Assembly (NCBI GenBank): GCA_905202125.1
Contig: CAJKQX010000034.1
Span: 1 to 25,527 of the forward strand
Direction: 5' to 3'
Origin: an uncultured Prevotella sp.
GTDB taxonomy: Bacteria; Bacteroidota; Bacteroidia; Bacteroidales; Bacteroidaceae
DNA length: 25,527 bases
The notes below the pieces were generated by a model. The model was given only the letters and a program-made list of their open reading frames with translations, searched no databases and had not been told where the DNA came from. Position 1 is the stretch's first letter. Every line of letters starts with the position of its first letter. Positions 23,981 to 25,527 of this stretch are shown one piece after another. A program made the translations under genes and the position numbers.

Positions 23981-24937
23981 TTATTTCTTGACAACTTTCT
24001 TTGTTCCGTTGGCTGTCTTGACGATGTAGATGCCGGGACGGTTCATCTCTGCACGGCGGCCGCTCATGTCGTAAACGGCCTCTACGGCGTTGTCATTGTC
24101 CGAGCCGATGTTTTCGATGGCGTTGGTCTCCGGCACATAGAAGAACACGTGGTCGATGGAAAGTGCCGAACCGAGCTTGACTATCTCTACTGATTTCATA
24201 GTCTCTCCCGGAGCGGGTGCTCCATATTTATAATCCGAGCATTTAGGATTGCTGAAAGAGAAGGCGAACACGCCGTCTTTGATAGGATCGGAGAAATTGT
24301 ATTTGAATCCGAAATCGCCCATCGGGTCAACAAGATCGGCCACCGGGATATCGAGATAATACCATTTGCCGTCGTTGCCTCCGGCTATCGTTCCCACACC
24401 TACGAAATCCCCGTCGGCCTCAGCGCGGTCAAGTCCCACCTCAAGCAGGAATCCGTTGTTCTTGATTGTCTCCTGTGAGCCTATCTGCAACTTATATTGC
24501 GAGGGATCCGAGCCCCAGTCGCGCAGTCCGATATGCAGATGGTGGTTGTTGGTCACCCTCGAGAGGTCGTAGGTGTTGCCGTTCTTTGGCATGAACACGC
24601 CCGTTCCCCAATCCCAAAGCGGAGTGGCATTGATATAGTCGGAACCGCCCCAGGAGTTTTTGCCGCCTTCCTCGGGTACATTATAAAGTGTCAATTGCGA
24701 TTTATCCCAATCACACACCCAATACTCCAGATAGTTTTTGGTTTCTGTCGGGTCAAGGTTGTTGTTGGTCGTGATTTTGCTTCCCATAGCACTTATCTGT
24801 GCTTCGGGAGCATAAAGCACGATATAATCCTTGCCGCCATTGATGTCGAAACCGTTGCCGGCAGCCTGATTGATGTACTGAGCACTTGCCGTAAGCGATA
24901 CTGCCCATAACGATGCAAATAATGTAAATAATTTCAT
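23981..24937 (-). CDS. Small secreted single-module protein of the glucan cluster
   Basis: 318 residues with a signal peptide (MKLFTLFASLWAVSLTASA, cut near Gln20), one beta-rich module and a T9SS-like tail (YDMSGRRAEMNRPGIYIV). The module carries the same landmarks as the GH16 C-terminal repeats: HHLHIGLR at 132-139, DGKWYYLDIP at 189-198 and IDHVFFYVP at 261-269. No catalytic residues are recognisable, so I infer a glucan-binding protein exported to the surface or medium. It is the first gene of the cluster and would be the most highly transcribed. It is not a SusD or SusE/F homologue that I can recognise, and no named family is claimed. Confidence 0.8.
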   Translation of the reverse strand: MKLFTLFASLWAVSLTASAQYINQAAGNGFDINGGKDYIVLYAPEAQISAMGSKITTNNNLDPTETKNYLEYWVCDWDKSQLTLYNVPEEGGKNSWGGSDYINATPLWDWGTGVFMPKNGNTYDLSRVTNNHHLHIGLRDWGSDPSQYKLQIGSQETIKNNGFLLEVGLDRAEADGDFVGVGTIAGGNDGKWYYLDIPVADLVDPMGDFGFKYNFSDPIKDGVFAFSFSNPKCSDYKYGAPAPGETMKSVEIVKLGSALSIDHVFFYVPETNAIENIGSDNDNAVEAVYDMSGRRAEMNRPGIYIVKTANGTKKVVKK

Positions 24938-24991
24938 AATTTGTTAGGTTTTATTTTTTACTTGATGAATATTCAGGTTCGTTTTCGGTGC

Positions 24992-24999
24992 CAAAGATA
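24992..24999 (-). promoter_or_regulatory. -7 box of the glucan operon promoter
   Basis: TATCTTTG on the minus strand (24999 to 24992) matches TAnnTTTG and gives a leader of about 50 nt before the first gene. There is no TTTG at 19 bp upstream, which suggests dependence on an activator, as is usual for inducible polysaccharide loci. Confidence 0.55.
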
Positions 25000-25070
25000 T
25001 TAAAATTATATACGCCTCAGGAAAATGCAAATTCAAAAAGTGGAAAATCGTGTAGACATGAAATCCTATT

Positions 25071-25102
25071 CTGATTGATAATCAGATAGTTACAAAGTAA
25101 CT
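25071..25102. repeat. Two adjacent short hairpins
   Basis: CTGATT-GAT-AATCAG (25071-25085) and AGTTAC-AAA-GTAACT (25088-25102) are two perfect 6-bp stems with 3-nt loops, 2 bp apart. They sit about 75-105 bp upstream of the glucan promoter -7 box and could be regulator sites or structured remnants. Confidence 0.5.
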
Positions 25103-25242
25103 GGTAATTAGAAAAAGTGGAGCTAATATTATTGGGCTGATTTATGAAAACATGATAAACGGGGGCAAAAATATGAGATAAGCGCATGTCGGGATGCTCA
25201 TATCGAATGTCTGTGATGGAGTATTTGGCCGGTGCGAAGGAT

Positions 25243-25280
25243 TTGCATAATTATGCAATTCGCTTTGCATAATTATACAA
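25243..25280. repeat. 22-bp-period palindromic pair (array 3)
   Basis: The perfect 16-bp palindrome TTGCATAATTATGCAA at 25243-25258 is repeated at 25265-25280 with one change (ATACAA), a distance of exactly 22 bp. Format matches the other arrays although the sequence is AT-rich and different. 24938-25527 contains no ORF I can support. Confidence 0.85.
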
Positions 25281-25461
25281 TAAATTTCTTCCAAACTCTC
25301 TGAGAATCGCATCATTTCGCACGAAGGATTTCTTTTTTGAAAATACGCGAGTTTTGAGAGGGTTTGCTTAATTATCTGATAATCAATAATATTCCATTTT
25401 CGAGAGGCTAAAAGTTAACATCAGTTAACACGAATTTGACAGAATTTCGTCAAAAAAAGGC

Positions 25462-25527
25462 CAAAATCGTCCTCCAAAAGTGCCCGACTTAGGGTCCGAA
25501 AGGGGCCCTTTCGCATCCTGAAAGGGT
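25462..25527. repeat. 22-bp-period palindromic array 4, cut by the window edge
   Basis: The lead-in 25462-25490 matches that of array 2 at 25 of 29 positions. The unit at 25497-25513, CGAAAGGGGCCCTTTCG, is a perfect palindrome with 8-bp arms. The next unit begins at 25519, 22 bp later, and runs off the window. A further near-palindrome at 25431-25449 (CGAATTTGACAGAATTTCG) is in the same phase, three periods earlier. Confidence 0.85.

Overview
This window looks like chromosome of an anaerobic Bacteroidota of the order Bacteroidales; a Prevotellaceae- or Muribaculaceae-like organism is my best guess, but the family is not proven. Three things point there: promoters of the Bacteroides type (a TAnnTTTG -7 box and few Shine-Dalgarno sites), a mitochondrial-type aconitase in an aconitase / isocitrate dehydrogenase / citrate synthase operon, and secreted glycoside hydrolases ending in short tails resembling type IX secretion (T9SS) sorting domains. 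Genes are intact, and I see no rRNA, tRNA, CRISPR or intact transposase.

Layout. 1-263 is non-coding and holds a 22-bp-period palindromic array. 264-5078 (minus) is the oxidative branch of the Krebs cycle, acn-icd-gltA, which makes 2-oxoglutarate; the isocitrate dehydrogenase has cofactor residues of the NAD type. 5242-7084 (minus) is rmuC overlapping a low-molecular-weight protein tyrosine phosphatase gene. 7085-7691 is non-coding with a 196-bp inverted-repeat-bounded element and a promoter / 7-codon ORF / terminator unit. 7692-8432 (plus) is a TIGR02757 (DUF2400) protein. 8433-9015 is non-coding with a second 22-bp array. trmD and a DUF805 membrane protein follow on plus. A patatin-like lipase (minus) and a pepP plus secreted C1B-like peptidase operon (plus) diverge from one palindromic promoter region.

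13968-24937 (all minus) is a beta-1,3-glucan (laminarin-like) degradation locus. In transcription order it encodes a small secreted module protein, a GH16 laminarinase with three repeated C-terminal modules, a GH128 endo-beta-1,3-glucanase, a large discoidin/FnIII protein and a periplasmic GH3 beta-glucosidase. GH16 and GH128 would cut the polymer outside, the module proteins would bind it, and GH3 would finish the oligosaccharides in the periplasm. No SusC/SusD pair is present in the window. 24938-25527 is non-coding and carries two more 22-bp-period palindromic repeats, one running off the edge.

The observations most worth following are the family of 22-bp-phased palindromic arrays at four places, the repeated uncharacterised module in the glucan locus, the NAD-type residues of the isocitrate dehydrogenase, and the two structured elements between rmuC and the TIGR02757 gene.
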